Of a stretch of 64,000 bases of DNA, positions 1-12,171 are shown in pieces; the stretch's first letter is position 1; every line of letters begins with the position of its first letter. Below the pieces are notes generated by a model, which was not told the origin of the DNA, did no database searches, and saw only the letters and a list, made by a program, of their open reading frames with translations. The position numbers were made by a program, and so were the translations under genes. Source of the stretch: Rhodamnia argentea (lineage: Eukaryota > Streptophyta > Magnoliopsida > Myrtales > Myrtaceae). The stretch covers positions 7,874,001-7,938,000 of the forward strand of contig NC_063154.1 in the NCBI RefSeq assembly GCF_020921035.1. The letters run 5' to 3'.

Positions 1-24
1 GGAAACAAAAGTAGCTCTGCCCTG

Positions 25-288
25 CTAACTTTTCAAGAATTTGGTTAATAAATGGTAAAGGAAATGGTCTTTTTTAGTGGCGGCATTTAATTTGCGATAA
101 TCAATACAAACATGCCAACCTATAGTAATACGAGTAGGAATCATATCACCTTGATCATTAGCAATAACATTAATGCCGCTTTTCTTAGAAACCACTTGTG
201 TAGGACTTACCCATTCACTAACAGAAATAGGATAGATAATCCATGCATCAAGCCACTTGACCACTTCATTCTTTACTACTTCTTTCAT
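25..288 (-). pseudogene. gypsy reverse transcriptase N-terminal fragment
   Basis: This stretch of 87 codons reads KEVVKNEVVKWLDA.IIYPIS and later WVSPTQVVSKKSG and CIDYRKLNAATKKDHF. This is the conserved entry into the reverse transcriptase domain of Ty3/gypsy elements. It follows the protease block in the expected order but in a shifted frame. The catalytic YxDD box would lie beyond the left window edge, so only the first part of RT is present. Confidence 0.85.
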
Positions 289-1202
289 GCTCGGTTTAGC
301 CTTCGTTGTGCAATGCGAAATGCTTCTATGCTATTGTCAGTATAAATCCGATGCATGCAAATTGATGGGCTGATTTCTTTTAGATCCGCCAATGACCATC
401 CAATAGCTACTTTATGCTCTTGAAATACCTCAATTACTTGACTTTCCTGCTCGGTGGTAAGATTAGAAGCAATAATAACAGGCAAGGTGTTATCTGGACC
501 AAGAAAGACATATTTCAAATTAGATGGAAAATGTTTCAATTCCAAAATAGGAGGCACCTCAAGAGAACATGGTTGAGGTACAGATGAAACTTTAGAGAGT
601 AATTCAAATCTAGGCACCCAAGAATTTTCTTGAACATTTAAATTACTCACTTCTTTTACCATGTTTTCCTCCTCGGGAATCAATGACTCATCCGATAAAC
701 ACCGAGGCAAGCAATTCACTACCTCATCATCAATTAAGTCCACACAAAAACAATCCTCCTCACTTTGAGGTCTCAAAACCACATTGAAAATATTCGGACG
801 GAGCGTTTTATTGCCAAATGAGAAATCCATGGTTGCGGACCCGCAATTTATACATGCATTAGCAGTATTTAGAAATGGATGACCTAATATAATTGGAGGT
901 AGTTTTCCTGGCTGCACCAACTCCATGTCAAGAACTAAGAAGTCAATAGGAAAATATAAGTCATCAATTTTTACTAAAACATCTTCCAATGAACCTCTGG
1001 GTTCTTTAATCGAACGATTGGCGAGTTGAAGTATAACCCTGGTTTTCTTTAACTCACCCAAACCAAAATTTTCATAAACTGAATTAGGCAATATATTCAC
1101 ATTTGCACCTAAATCGAGTAGTGCTCTTTCAATTTCCACATTACCAATGACACAGGATATGATAGGCGTATATGGATCTTTAATTTTAGGAGGATGTTTC
1201 AA
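285..1202 (-). pseudogene. gypsy aspartic protease and start of RT linker (retroelement fragment)
   Basis: This 305-codon open stretch holds the retroelement protease. The active-site region reads LLDLGANVNILPNSVY, followed about 95 residues later by PIILGHPFLNTANACINC, the typical end of an Athila-type protease. The C-terminal third (SEVPPILELKHFPSNLKYVFLG and similar) is the linker that leads into RT. The frame stops just where the RT should begin, and the RT continues in another frame from 288 downwards, so a one-base change has separated the two. No independent start codon is expected, because these domains are made as part of a polyprotein. Function in the host cell is unlikely. Confidence 0.85.
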
Positions 1203-1368
1203 CGAGAGTACGGCACTAACTTGTGCGGGTAAACGAACAGTTCACAGGCTACTAGTATTTAACTTACGTTTGTGAGTGCACAAGTCCTTCAAAACTTAGC
1301 ATATGTCGGGACCTGCTTAATGGCATCAAGGAGAAAAAGGTTGATTTGCACTTGCTTGAAGAGATTTA

Positions 1369-3017
1369 TCATCTCCTCCATCTTCGTTCCCTTCTTACCC
1401 CAAAGATCAAGTTCGGTGACTTCAGAGCTGCTGGGAATGGTGCTTTTGTTACATACGTGTCCGGCTCATCTTCCCATCTAGTCATTCTTGCTTTCTTCTT
1501 TTCTTGGGGTGGATCTTCCTTCAATATTTTAGCTTCAGGATCGGTATCAAGAACAGATTGATCTTGGGGCTTTTGTACTTCTTTTCCATTGCGTAGGATC
1601 ATGATCGCCTTTGCTTGCTCATGATGCCCCCGGGTATTAGGTTGGTTATTGGGATTACCAACAACTTGACTCGGCAACCTTTCCTCTTCTCCGTGATTGA
1701 TAGTTAATGCTAATTGGCCCATTTGAGTCTTCGACTTTGCAATGGACTGAGTGTGCGAATGGAGTAATTGAGATGTAGCCTCTAGTCCTTGCAAAGTTCG
1801 CAGTACCTTTTCTTCAAAAGATTGTTCATTTGGTGTAGGACGAGGAACTTGTGGAACCTGCACATTGTAAGGAGTGCGATTAGCATAATTATTCACTTGG
1901 GGTTTATAAGAGTTACCTTGTTGTGGCTGTCTCCAAGAAAAATTGGGATGCTCTCTCCATCCAGGGTTGTAGGTGTTTAAGTAAGGATCATTAGTAGACT
2001 TATGAAACCCTTGGGCTGCTTGAACCTGCTCTTGTGCTAAAATCGATCCTTGTGTTAAACCCTCGCCAGAGTATGATGGATCATGTGCAACATACGCCTC
2101 TTGCTGGGAGTTTTATCCTTGGAAAATAAATTGATCAAGTCGCCTAGTTAAAGCATCAATCTTAAAGTCCACACTCGAGACTTTGGAATTCACTTCCATG
2201 AATTGACCCACTTCAAATAATGAGTCTTTCTTGCAACACTTGAGTAACCCTGTTTCCGTGATGAAGAAACATGGTGCATGGAATTTTCACTCAGCATCTC
2301 AAACAGTTGTCATGGCTTGTCTTCATTCTTGTGCAAAAAGGTGCCTCCACAAGATGCATCCACCATATGTCTGGGCCTCTCATGGAGTCCATCATAAAAG
2401 CTCTGCACTAGTTGCCACTCGGGAACCGCATGATGCGGGCAAGAGCGTAACAAATCTTTGAATCTCTCCCACATCTCATGAAACTGTTCACCGTCATGCT
2501 AACCGAAGCTCGTGATTGCCCTTCTAATCTCGGTAGTACCCCCAATGGGAAAGTGTTTTTTCAAGAATAAGCGTTGCAAATCTGCCCATGTAGTGACCAC
2601 TGTATCCAAAGACTTAAGCCGGTGCTTGGCTTTATCCTTTAATGAAAAAGGGAACAAAATAAGCTTCAATGCCTCCTCGGACAAGTTCCGCAACTTCACG
2701 GTAGAGCAAATCTCCAAAAACTAATCCAAGTGCCTATAAGGTTCTTCATTCTTGAGACCGTGGAATGAGGGTAGCATCTGAATGACACTCGACTTGATTT
2801 CATACTATGTTGATGTAATTGTTGGGACTCGTACCTGCGAATTAGATGTGTATGTAGGAGGAGTGAAGTGATCACTCAAAGGTTGCCTCTGCTGTTCGGC
2901 CATTGACAGAGTGTTATATTCTCCTAACTCAACCTCCTCTGCCTTCAATGTTCGTTCTTTCGTAATTTCTTGGTCCAAATTTGTTAGAGTTGGATGTACC
3001 GAACGACGCCCGTGCAT
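1369..3017 (-). pseudogene. gag region of the Athila-like element, broken into several frames
   Basis: Three open pieces on the minus strand belong to gag: 3017-2805 (starts MHGRRSVHPTL), 2717-2499 (the helical retrotrans_gag core, ending FPIGGTTEIRRAITSFG) and 1896-1369 (polar, Gln- and Lys-rich, ending in a predicted linker to protease). The pieces are separated by stops, for example near 2720-2800 and 1900-2490. I see no zinc knuckle. The whole region is clearly non-functional as one protein. Confidence 0.75.
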
Positions 3018-3109
3018 TACCTAGCTAATAAAAAAAATAAAAATAAAATAGCAAAACTAAACTACTCATGTAAAATAAATAAATAAATAAAGAACCGTGC
3101 CTTAAGTTT

Positions 3110-3126
3110 CCCCCGCAACGGCGCCA
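3110..3126 (-). other. primer binding site of the Athila-like element
   Basis: On the minus strand this reads TGGCGCCGTTGCGGGGG, next to the inner end of the LTR. The first 12 bases match the TGGCGCCGTTGC type of primer site known from Athila-class elements, usually ascribed to an Asp tRNA. It lies five bases inside the LTR end and just before gag, as expected. Confidence 0.75.
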
Positions 3127-3131
3127 AAATT

Positions 3132-4177
3132 TGATCGTGTCGTAGTGTGATAAAAAATAAACCCTAATTACTAACTGCAGATAGTGATAAAAAAGGGTCG
3201 AACCTTTGGGAAAAATAAGGGCGAATTTGAGTTTTTTTTTTAAAACTTGGTAATTTAATATAATGCTAGAATTCTATTAATTAAAAATAAAGTGTAAACA
3301 ATCACGGGAAAACTATCGCCTTTGAGTCTCGAATCCACGATACATTCTTATTTGATTAGCCTCTTTGTTTGCACTATTAAACCTAACAAGCTACAAGCTT
3401 ACTACGATCACGAAGATAATCCACGACCTAACTTTGTTATAACCTATATTGTCGATCACTATCGTCTTTCATTTTCCAAGCTTAGCACACATAGTTCGAT
3501 CAAATATAGATTATCATCAACCATGATCATAAATTGCAATTAAAACTATTGCTTGGGTATGAAATTCGAATCACACAAACCAAAATCATAAACTTGATTT
3601 AACTATAAAATTCTTGAATAGAATAGATGAAAGTAGTCTCTCCCAAATAATTAAGTGCAATAACATAAACTAAATAGAAAGTTTAGAAATCAAACAAGAA
3701 GTATCGTTTCATCTACACTCAAAGACAACAGAATAAATTTAGCTACTCATGGAGGTGATTGACGGAGAAGAAATCGGAGAAGAAGCCATGGTCGAAGTGA
3801 ATTTCTGCCCGTTTCCTCATTTGCTTTCTGCCTCTTCTTCTTTCTTTCTCACGTTTGTCTCCTCCACCGTATCCGTAGTCCTCCCGTTATATTCCAGCCC
3901 GCATTGTGTTTTATTTCGGAATATCTTATCAATCAAGAGCTTATGGAAATCCAAACTTGCTAAAGATAAAATTTTGCAAAGTTCGTTAAGGATCTTGGAT
4001 TTTAGGAAATATCGGATTTAACAAAATCTCTGCAGTTAGAGAACATTTCAAATTCGGTCTCCCATAAAACTTCCTCCGATAATCAAAATATCAGCCAAAT
4101 AAACTAATTTAATTATTAATAATTATTTGAAACCCATACATTAGATACCCTTTTTATGCATAAATGTGGACCGATCA
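3132..4177 (-). repeat. 5' LTR of the Athila-like element (outer end tentative)
   Basis: The inner edge is well placed: the plus strand reads TGATCGTGTCG from 3132, directly after the primer binding site. The outer edge is a guess. The motif CCGATCA ending at 4177 mirrors the TGATCG at 3132, which would give an LTR of about 1.05 kb, normal for this class. The other LTR is outside the window, so the guess cannot be tested by aligning the two. I see no gene in this stretch; the 90-codon reading frame starting at 3749 is not recognisable. Confidence 0.45.
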
Positions 4178-6314
4178 CATTATTGGTCCTCCTATCTCCT
4201 AATGCAACTTTAATGGAAGAGAAAAAGAACTAGCTAATTTGAGGTTGGTCATCAAACACCTCCCAGAAAAGAAAGGGTAGCTGGCTAAGACAATCCAAAT
4301 ATTGTGTTTTAAGATTCTTATACGATCTCCGATCGTATGGATAGAATCATTGAGAGACGAGGCATGGATGAAAGATCACATTTTTAAGATGTTTGAAACC
4401 TTTGCACCCACATTCGCTTTTGAAGAGCGAGAATCGTATGTGGAGCTTATTTTGGTCTCCGCCGTTGTCGTCGACCATCTCAATCGTCTAGAGTTCAACC
4501 CGAGTGTCGGAACCGGAGTCTCTCCATAGCCCATATCTAGGTTTCTGGCTCTACGGCTTCATCAGCGCCTAAATCCTAGTCGACCAACACCTAAATCGGA
4601 GTCTCGAGCCGTGTTGGCTAAGCTGCACGCTTGGCATCTCGACGTAGAACTTAGGACCTCGACCTTGGCCTTGGGATGCCCTACCTAGGACCCGAGACCT
4701 CTGACCCTAAACCCGAGATCAAGATCTAGACTAAGGACTTCGTCATCGATAGTAAAACTCAATTACAGCTTCTAGATTAGAGCCACTTGATCCCAGAGTC
4801 GAGGCCCTTGCCTCTAGACCCGAAAACCCGACATATCGGTGTAGGTATACTAGATTCGGGTTCCGGGGCGCGAATTTGGGTCCCTATCCAGCCTCAAACT
4901 CAGGATTCGGCCTGTGAGAACTCGATACTTCGACTGGCGATTCTCGGACGATGGATACTCGGATACAGGTTTGTTTTGGCAAAGCAGCGCATGAGTTTCA
5001 TATTGGTAAAATGATTTGCATGCAAAAGAAAATTCCTTTGGAGGGGGAATAGGGTGAGGTTGATGTCGCTTAATCCACAAAATTTTCTTTTTTTTTGTCA
5101 TTTTGGTTGAGAGTTTTTTTTTTTTTTTTGTCATTTTGGTTGAGAGTTGGTGGGTGAGTTTTTGTTTTTTTTTTTCCATAGTTTTGTCTTTTCCCCCCTT
5201 TTTATATTAGATATATCTTTCGACCAAAAAAAAATGTTAGGGCTATCTTTTTTTGCACGTCCAATCCTTAAAGACATGTTGAAAACTAAAGTCTAACAAA
5301 AATTCTTCAACACTAGAATAATTTTGAATGTCTTGCACCAAGAAAATCAAGAAACTCAAGATGATTTTCTCTTCAGATGAATTGATGGGATAAATATGTA
5401 TTTCACCTCTTAGAATTTTTTTTTTTTTTTTTGGGTTCAGAAGAGAATCTCTTAGAATTATTATTATTATTTTTTTGGTCGAACTTTTAGCATTAGTTTA
5501 ATCGTATGAGTATAACAACCCCATTTTCAACGGTTAGGCGGCAGCAAACCTCAAATTTTCGACAGAGCAAAATTAACTTCAGCGCGTGGCAAGCACGCCT
5601 CATGAACAGGGCGTGAGCCCCCGCCATCCCAAGAAGGACAAATGTCGTCGTGAAACTACAATCGACACTCATTTAGGAAAAAGGGCAGGAGTAATAAACG
5701 ACTAAAAGACACCTTGGCGGTCGCTTGTGGACACTGTTCGTACTCTCCCTCCATGAAAAAGCAAAGTCTTAAAAAAAATCAAACCATTCTCAAGATCCCC
5801 AAATCCCATTTTGTCTGTCCTAATCACATCCGTGGAGACGGAGCGAGTCCCATGAACAACAGTGTCTCTTCTCCTCCTCCTCTCTTCTCATCGCCATCAT
5901 CATCATCCACGTCCTGACAAGTCCGACCTGTGAACCCTTATCCCTCCCCCGTCGGAATCAAATCCCCCAGCCTTCTTCCCCTTACCTTTTCGGGCATAAA
6001 ATCTGGTCATCATGGCGGTTAGCTGAAGAAATAGCGATAGGGGATACCGCTTCTTTCTTCTTCTTTCGGTTATCCCATTTTTGACCCCCATCTTCAGCTT
6101 TGATTTACTCCACCTTCACTTTCTTCCCCTTAGCTCACCAAGAAGTCAAGAACTTCACCAGCGCCGGGATCGGCGGTTACCCATTTCCGCAAATCCACCC
6201 CAGACAGTGAATTAGACGCGAAGTTTCCTCCTTTGATGCAATACCCATATGCCCATCTTCGCCTCTCGAGCTCCATAACCGACGCGGATTGCGGAAAGGC
6301 AGAGAGATTCACTG
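4178..6314. other. intergenic region upstream of the GT14 gene
   Basis: No gene is recognised. From about 4550 to 4980 there is a stretch of degenerate, GC-richer, word-like repeats (many CGAGACC, CCCGAGA and ACCCGA words), probably an old satellite-like repeat. From 5090 to 5490 come several T-runs with flanking direct repeats (see findings). The last 500 bases before 6315 are C/T-rich and GC-richer and should hold the promoter and 5' UTR of the glycosyltransferase gene. I cannot point to a clear TATA box. Confidence 0.5.
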
Positions 6315-9300
6315 ATGGGAGCTGAGAGAAAATGGATGGTCACGCTTTTCTCAGCCACATTCCTCTCCCTCTTCCTTCTTCTCGTCTTCTCAATCTCCGC
6401 CTTCAGCTCGCCCAAGACTCTCCCTTCGATAATTCTCCGCGGCCCGCACCACCCGCCTGCATTCGCTTACTACATATCGGGCGGGCGGGGCCAGAAGGAC
6501 CGGATCCTCCGGCTGCTGCTCGCGGTGTACCACCCGCGGAACCGGTACTTGCTGCATCTCGGGAAGGAGGCCTCGGACGACGAGAGGAACAAATTGGCGG
6601 CGGCGGTGGAGGCGGTGCCCGCTATTCGGAGCTTCGGCAATGTGGATGTGGTGGGCAACCCGGATCCCTTCACGTACATGGGATCGACGAATATTGCTGC
6701 CACGCTGCGGGCCGCGGCAATTTTATTGAAGGTGGACAGCGGTTGGGATTGGTTCATTACTCTGAGCGCGTTCGATTACCCGCTGATCACGCAAGATGGT
6801 AAGCAATTTCGGAGAAAATATCCAGTTTTGTTTGTTTGTGTTCTGTCGTTAGAGAATATGTCGGATTTTGTGATAGAGTTGTTCTTTTTTTGGCCAGTAT
6901 GCGAAAGAGTTGTTATTGGCGTCCCTTTGTCTGTGATTTCATGATATTAATTGAGCCAGATGCTGTGTTGGAAAACTTCTCTATTACTGGGAAGATCCAT
7001 TTCTGGGTTTCTTCTTGATATGGAAAAACCGATTGCTAATTCGTGAGGGTAGATAAATTATGTTCCTTCATCATGTCAATTATAAAACGGAAAATAGAAA
7101 TTCTTAGCCTCATTTGGTATGTTATTCATGAGGCAAACTGTTATTTGGACCTGTTATTATAGGATCTGTTACATTTTCTCTCGGGAAGTAATCCTCTATG
7201 GACCAAGAGGTCTTTGGTATGCTAACCTGCACTTGAGAGATAATATCAAAGCAAATTTGATTTAGTTGGAATCTGAAACATATCTAGTGAGGCTTTATTT
7301 TACATGGTGCAACAGAAAGGGCTGGTTTCCTCGTTTATGGCTTAGGTTGCTTTTGACTGGGATGTAAACCTGTCATTTCTGTTAGGCCGATGTTGATTTT
7401 CGCAACTAGTTGTCCAAATTGTACTTTTCTTTCTCTCCGGAGAGTAAGCAGGAACTTAATTCTAGGGGATCTGACTGGTACAGCTGCAGGAGGCCCCTGC
7501 TTATTCCGTTATTTAGATTCCATGGTGTTGTTTATATCCTTTAGCGATCATTATATGTGTTTTATCTATTAGGTGCTCTGTGGTGTTTGAGCAATGCATT
7601 GCATGTACATGATCCTCTCGGTGTCATGTTTTATGTAATTCTTGTCATATTACCTGGAGTCCATGACCTTTGCTTGAACCAATCTAGAGCATTCTTGCCA
7701 TATGGTTGCTTTCAGAGAGATCCAGTGATCCCCATTTGAGTTGGCTGATGTGGATCCACCATGGTGGTATCATCAAGTCAGATTGAACTGTTGCAGAGTG
7801 AGGGGCAATGTCCATCAAGAGTTTAGATTACTAATTTCCTTGCTAACATTTACCTACTCCTTTTGCCACTCATATTCCTTTTAGAAACATGCTGAAATAG
7901 CTCCCAACAATTTCAAATGTTCTTCTGACTATTCCCAGCATTAACTACATGACAAACTCAGACCCAAATGCCAGTTAAACTTGTACAAGTATTTCTCTTT
8001 ATTGTTCACCTGGGGTGTGAAAGTGCAAGACCAAGGATTGACCTCTTCATCAGTATGGTTGTTTCGGTGCAGCATTACATCAGGCTTTCCGCCAAGATCT
8101 TTCTGTTGTGATTGGGCATAGAACCTGTACCAATATGTTTCAGCTCTGCCTGCCTTTTGGCCTGGTATTAACTTAATCAAATATGGGCATTTGATTTCAT
8201 GGAGTTCACTCATGCCAGAGCGGTGTATGCTACAGAACATTCAAAGAAGATTCAGAAATTAGACCTTGAAATTATGTCATTTGATACTGTGATAGCACGC
8301 TTTTGTAGCGAATCAATCTAGTGCAAGATCCTGACCGAAAAAAAAAAAAAAAATCTAGTGCAAGAAGGCTTTAGTTTAGTTGTTGTCAATGGTGTTGTGG
8401 ATGGGTATAGCCCGGGCTGCTATGATTCCAGTTGTCTACCCCTGAGACGAGACCGACCCAATTTATATGCAAGATGTCTTTGTTAGCTTACAAGTTGCGA
8501 ATGGCATTGTATTTTCATTTTGAGGGATTAGCCCTGGTTTAAACAGAGAAGGGCTAACTTTTGGGGGAGTGTGTTGGGTAAACTCAAAATGAGAAACCTT
8601 CGGGATAAGTCTTGATTACCTCTTTCCTATGACACATGAGATGTATGGACTTTGTCTGTGCATGTCCAGAAGTTGGTACATCTCGATGGCTACTATGTGC
8701 TCTGACTGTTGCGGTACATCTTGATGGTCTAACATGTTCACTGAGGCTTACATAGAAACTTTAGTGCAGGATCTTCCCTGCATGCAGACTGCCCTCAGAT
8801 TCTTTAGTTTATTCCTTGTGCTTTGCTTGGCATACTTTCTTTGAATATGTTACCTATGACCTGTATACTTTTTCTCCTGTCAAGATTCATCTGCCAAAAT
8901 CTCGATCTATATTGTCAATTTTTTTGAGCTCCAACACCAGAAACTAATTAGTAGTTTAAGATCCTTCTCAAGTTTGCCATCATGACATGTGTCATTTGGT
9001 CTTTCACACTGTTCTAGCAATACCTAGGCATTTCTTTTTTTCATTTTCATTGCAGCTTGCTTATACTTACTTGACAGCTAGGAAGTCCCTTGACCCTCTG
9101 GTTTCCCTTGCAGATCTCTCCCATGTTTTCTCCTCAGTCAGTAGGGATCTCAATTTTATTGATCACACCAGTGATCTTGGATGGAAAGAGTAATCTCCTC
9201 TCTCTCTCTCTCTCTCTCGCGCACACGCACACAAGAAAAGCTCTTCCAAGATGTTATTTTGGGAGGATTGTCTTAACATATCCCGATTGCGTTCTTATTC

Positions 9301-10064
9301 TGGTGCAGACACCAAAGGATCCAACCTATTGTGGTTGATCCTGGGATTTATTTAGCCAGGAGAACCCAAATTTTTCAAGCGACAGAGAAACGACCAACCC
9401 CTGAAGCATTTAAAGTCTTCACCGGTAAGGATTTTCTCAATGGCCATCACCTATCGAAGTATCAAGTCAGAAGCAGATTGCTCTCTAAGAAAACTCGTGT
9501 TGAGCATCGCTTGGTAGGTATAATAACTAGTGGTTGTGCCTCCATGCAGGTTCTCCTTGGGTCATGCTGAGCCGACCCTTTCTTGAATTTTGTGTTTTTG
9601 GTTGGGATAACTTGCCTCGGACCCTGCTTATGTACTTCAACAACGTGATGTTGTCGCAAGAAGCATATTTCCACTCGGTCATCTGCAATTCCCCCGAGTT
9701 CAAGAACACCACTGTAAACAGCGACTTGAGATTCATGATCTGGGACAATCCACCTAAGATGGATCCCCTCTTTCTCAACAGTTCCGACTATGATCAGATG
9801 GTCCAAAGTGGGGCTGCTTTCGCTAGACAGTTCAAAAAGGATGATCCCGTTCTGGACATGGTCGATGCACACATCCTCAAACGTGGGCCCAGCCGAGCTG
9901 CCCCGGGACCTTGGTGCACAGGCCGCAAGGGCTGGTTGATGGATCCATGCTCTCAGTGGGGTGACATTAACGTCTTGAAGCCTGGTCCGCAGGCGAAGAA
10001 GCTTGAAGATTCCATCATGAATCTTGTCGATGACATGAAGTCACAGTTGAATCAGTGCAAGTGA
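6315..10064 (+). CDS. GT14 (core-2/I-branching type) glycosyltransferase, GlcAT14-like, 4 exons
   Basis: Exons are 6315-6798, 9114-9189, 9309-9424 and 9550-10064. All splice at GT..AG and join in frame to 396 codons, the usual length for plant GT14 proteins. Residues about 7-31 are a hydrophobic signal anchor, so this should be a type II Golgi membrane protein. The lumenal part has the family words AYYISGG, RYLLHL, DPFTYMGSTNIAATLRAA, WDWFITLSAFDYPL (end of exon 1), DLSHVFS..LNFIDHTSDLGWK (exon 2), VVDPGIYL and FKVFTG (exon 3), and GSPWVMLSRPFLEFC..GWDNLPRTLLMYF (exon 4). Plant relatives (the Arabidopsis GlcAT14 group) add glucuronic acid to arabinogalactan chains of cell-wall glycoproteins. 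That role is inferred from similarity. The ATG at 6315 is chosen because the anchor follows directly. Intron 1 is 2.3 kb. A broken copy lies at 14198-17365. Confidence 0.93.
8328..8352. mobile_element. 25 bp poly(A) micro-insertion in GT14 intron 1
   Basis: The 25 bases ATCCTGACCG plus 15 A lie between two copies of AATCTAGTGCAAG (8315-8327 and 8353-8365). The same intron in the duplicate at about 15700-15730 has neither the A-run nor a second copy of the repeat. This looks like target-site duplication around an extremely truncated retro-insertion. Confidence 0.6.
9191..9232. repeat. CT/CA microsatellite in intron 2 of the GT14 gene
   Basis: A (CT)n run of about 20 bases is followed by GCGCACACGCACAC just after the exon 2 donor. 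The matching intron of the pseudogene copy carries a much longer CT then CA array (16554-16618), which shows repeat growth after duplication. Confidence 0.85.
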
Positions 10065-12171
10065 AGCCTTAGTACAGTTCAAAGAAGGAATGAATCATTT
10101 CCACTGACAGCGGTGCAGTCACATAGGCAATGTAAAGGGGAGCTGTCAGTGGACATACATTCTTTCAGATTGAATGAAACCGATTCTTTCGAGAGTTCCT
10201 CTCATGATCACATCACGGGGTCCAGTTCTGTGGATAATAGGAGGGGGCGGACAAGGTGAAACAAAGCAAATTCACTTCAAAGTGTGGGGCTGGCACTATG
10301 TTTTTGGGAAAGGAGATTGGATGGTGAGCCTCTCTATTAGGAAAGAGGATCTCTCTCTCTGGGCTTGCAATTTGCATGCTCTGTTTCTGCATTTGTATTG
10401 TGTAGGTTCTGCCCCTGCTTATCATTGATCACAGTTTTATTGGAGGGAAGTGCATTCTTTAACCCGCTGATGTGCTCTCTCTCTCTCTCTCTCTTGAAAA
10501 CTGAATCCTGGAAACAAGATCTACTGAAAAGAAACAGTTCAGGTCATTAACATTTTCTTCACAAGACTGAAATGAGGGTTCTCAGATGCTCAGTTGCTAT
10601 CCGTTAAAAGGTCCATTGAAGTCTCCAGAAAGTGATGTGGGATAATTTCGATACCCCATCTCACATACCGCTCGGACGGAGGACGACATGTGGTATTGAC
10701 AAAGGGGGAACCTCTCACACACAACATAAATCTGAACGGAACTTGACTTTGATCCTAATTCATACATAAACGACGAAAGATTGGGTTAACGATTAATACA
10801 CGCAAATCACAAATATAATGAGATGTGAAATAATTTTTAGGTCCCATAAGAAAAAGATCGAGCTTTGTGGGTCGCGATGACTCAAATCGGTGGATTTCAT
10901 GTCCAAGATAAATCTGAATCTGTTCAGCACCTTTTTCACTCTTGTTCGAGCGTTCTCCATGAAAAACGAGTAGGGTTTGATGTCTAAGCGCTTTGACACA
11001 TTGAGTTATGTTATAAAAGAATTAAGTAGTCTTATGAAATGTCTTATTTTCCTTCTAATGGCATTTCTTCATTGTAAAATTGGATAGACTCGATTTGAAA
11101 CGATTGACGGCAGAAACAATAGCGTTTCATGGTTCTTTATTCGATGTCCGCTCTAAATTCTCTCTGTCTTTTTTTTTTTTTTTTCTCAATTCTTGAAAAG
11201 GGGATGTTGTCTCTCAAAGATGGTTAGGATGTTTATTCTCGTCGAATGATTAATAGTTAAGAAGATGATAATGGTTTTATTTTAATAATTGATCATACAT
11301 CATACGGGAAAGACAATGCATAGAAAATTACGGGACTTTCGTTATTGAGGTGTGAAACGCGTTTAGTAAATGCACATAGGGGGATGTTGTGGGTTTAGTT
11401 GGTCGATCTGCATAAGCAATGAAGAGGGTATCAGTCTACATAACCAAAATGATTAGGTATTCTAAATACACATTCTGCATAGCATTATTAGGACTCCTAA
11501 TATCGCTATGGGTAATTGCCCAACTTTTCTTCAAATAAGTTCTCTCCTTAACCAAATAACATCTTTTATTCTGCTTATATTTATTTGTCGTTTGACCGTT
11601 TAGGTTTTCTCAATGATCCACATGTTCGGGATAATTTCACAGAAATCATAAATTTGTTATATGAATGTCAATTTAGTTCTAAATTATTTAATTTGATTGA
11701 TTTAGTTATAAACTTTTTGATGAATGTTGGTGTAGTTCTTGCAGTCAATTTTGACAAGAAATTGCTTGGGTAATTTTTATAATTTTTAAAAAAATTTGCT
11801 GAATTTTTTTTCCTTTTTTATTTTATTTTATTCTATTTCCCTTTGTCCATCGCTAGCCATCGTCAAGGCGTCGACAAACGGTGAGCAAAATTAGAAAAAA
11901 ACGAAAAAGAAAAAGAAAGTGAAAAAAATAAAAAATCATAAAAATTATTCACGTCAAGATTGTGTTCGTGGGTTTCAATGGGATGTGGTGGGCTGCTTTC
12001 TGTCAAGAACTGGCCCGACAAGAAGCTACAACGGACGTTGCCACCTGAATCGGGGCAACGGTGGCCTTTTCCCCCGCTCCGCCATCACGATTTTGGACCG
12101 CGAGCGAGACATCCTTCTTCAGCCATCGATCGCCATTTTGTTTCCTGTCTCTCTCTCTCTATCTCTCTCTC
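10065..12171. other. intergenic region between the GT14 and PPR genes
   Basis: The first few hundred bases are the 3' UTR of the glycosyltransferase gene, including a CT run near 10478-10494. The rest is AT-rich with T-runs (11168-11185, 11770-11830). I see no gene. From about 11980 it becomes GC-richer and should contain the promoter and 5' UTR of the PPR gene. A CT-rich run at 12147-12171 touches the PPR start codon. Confidence 0.5.

Larger units (their letters stand above)
1..3131 (-). mobile_element. Athila-like Ty3/gypsy retrotransposon, 5' half, decayed
   Basis: Reading on the minus strand, pieces of a Ty3/gypsy polyprotein appear in the usual order. A gag start is at 3017-2805. A gag core is at 2717-2499, with the motif family KLILFPFSLKDKAKH seen in plant Athila elements. 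A hydrophilic gag C-terminal stretch is at 1896-1369. An aspartic protease is at 1202-800 (ALLDLGANVNILP, with the catalytic D-x-G triplet as DLG, then an ILG-HPF motif). The start of the reverse transcriptase is at about 290-25 (WVSPTQVV.KK and CIDYRKLN). Reading frames are interrupted by several stops and by a frame change near 288-295 between protease/RT linker and RT. The element is therefore not intact here, and RNase H, integrase and the other LTR lie beyond position 1. Assignment to the Athila group rests on the gag and protease wording and on the primer binding site. It is recalled family knowledge, not a search result. Confidence 0.88.

Noticed and set aside
6332..6802. Second plus-strand frame of 156 codons in GT14 exon 1
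   Set aside because: Out of frame with the recognised GT14 protein; a GC-rich shadow frame.
12061..12171. Upstream in-frame extension of the PPR protein (37 residues)
   Set aside because: It is Ser/Leu-rich because it translates the CT leader; the ATG at 12172 is followed by a proper mitochondrial targeting peptide.
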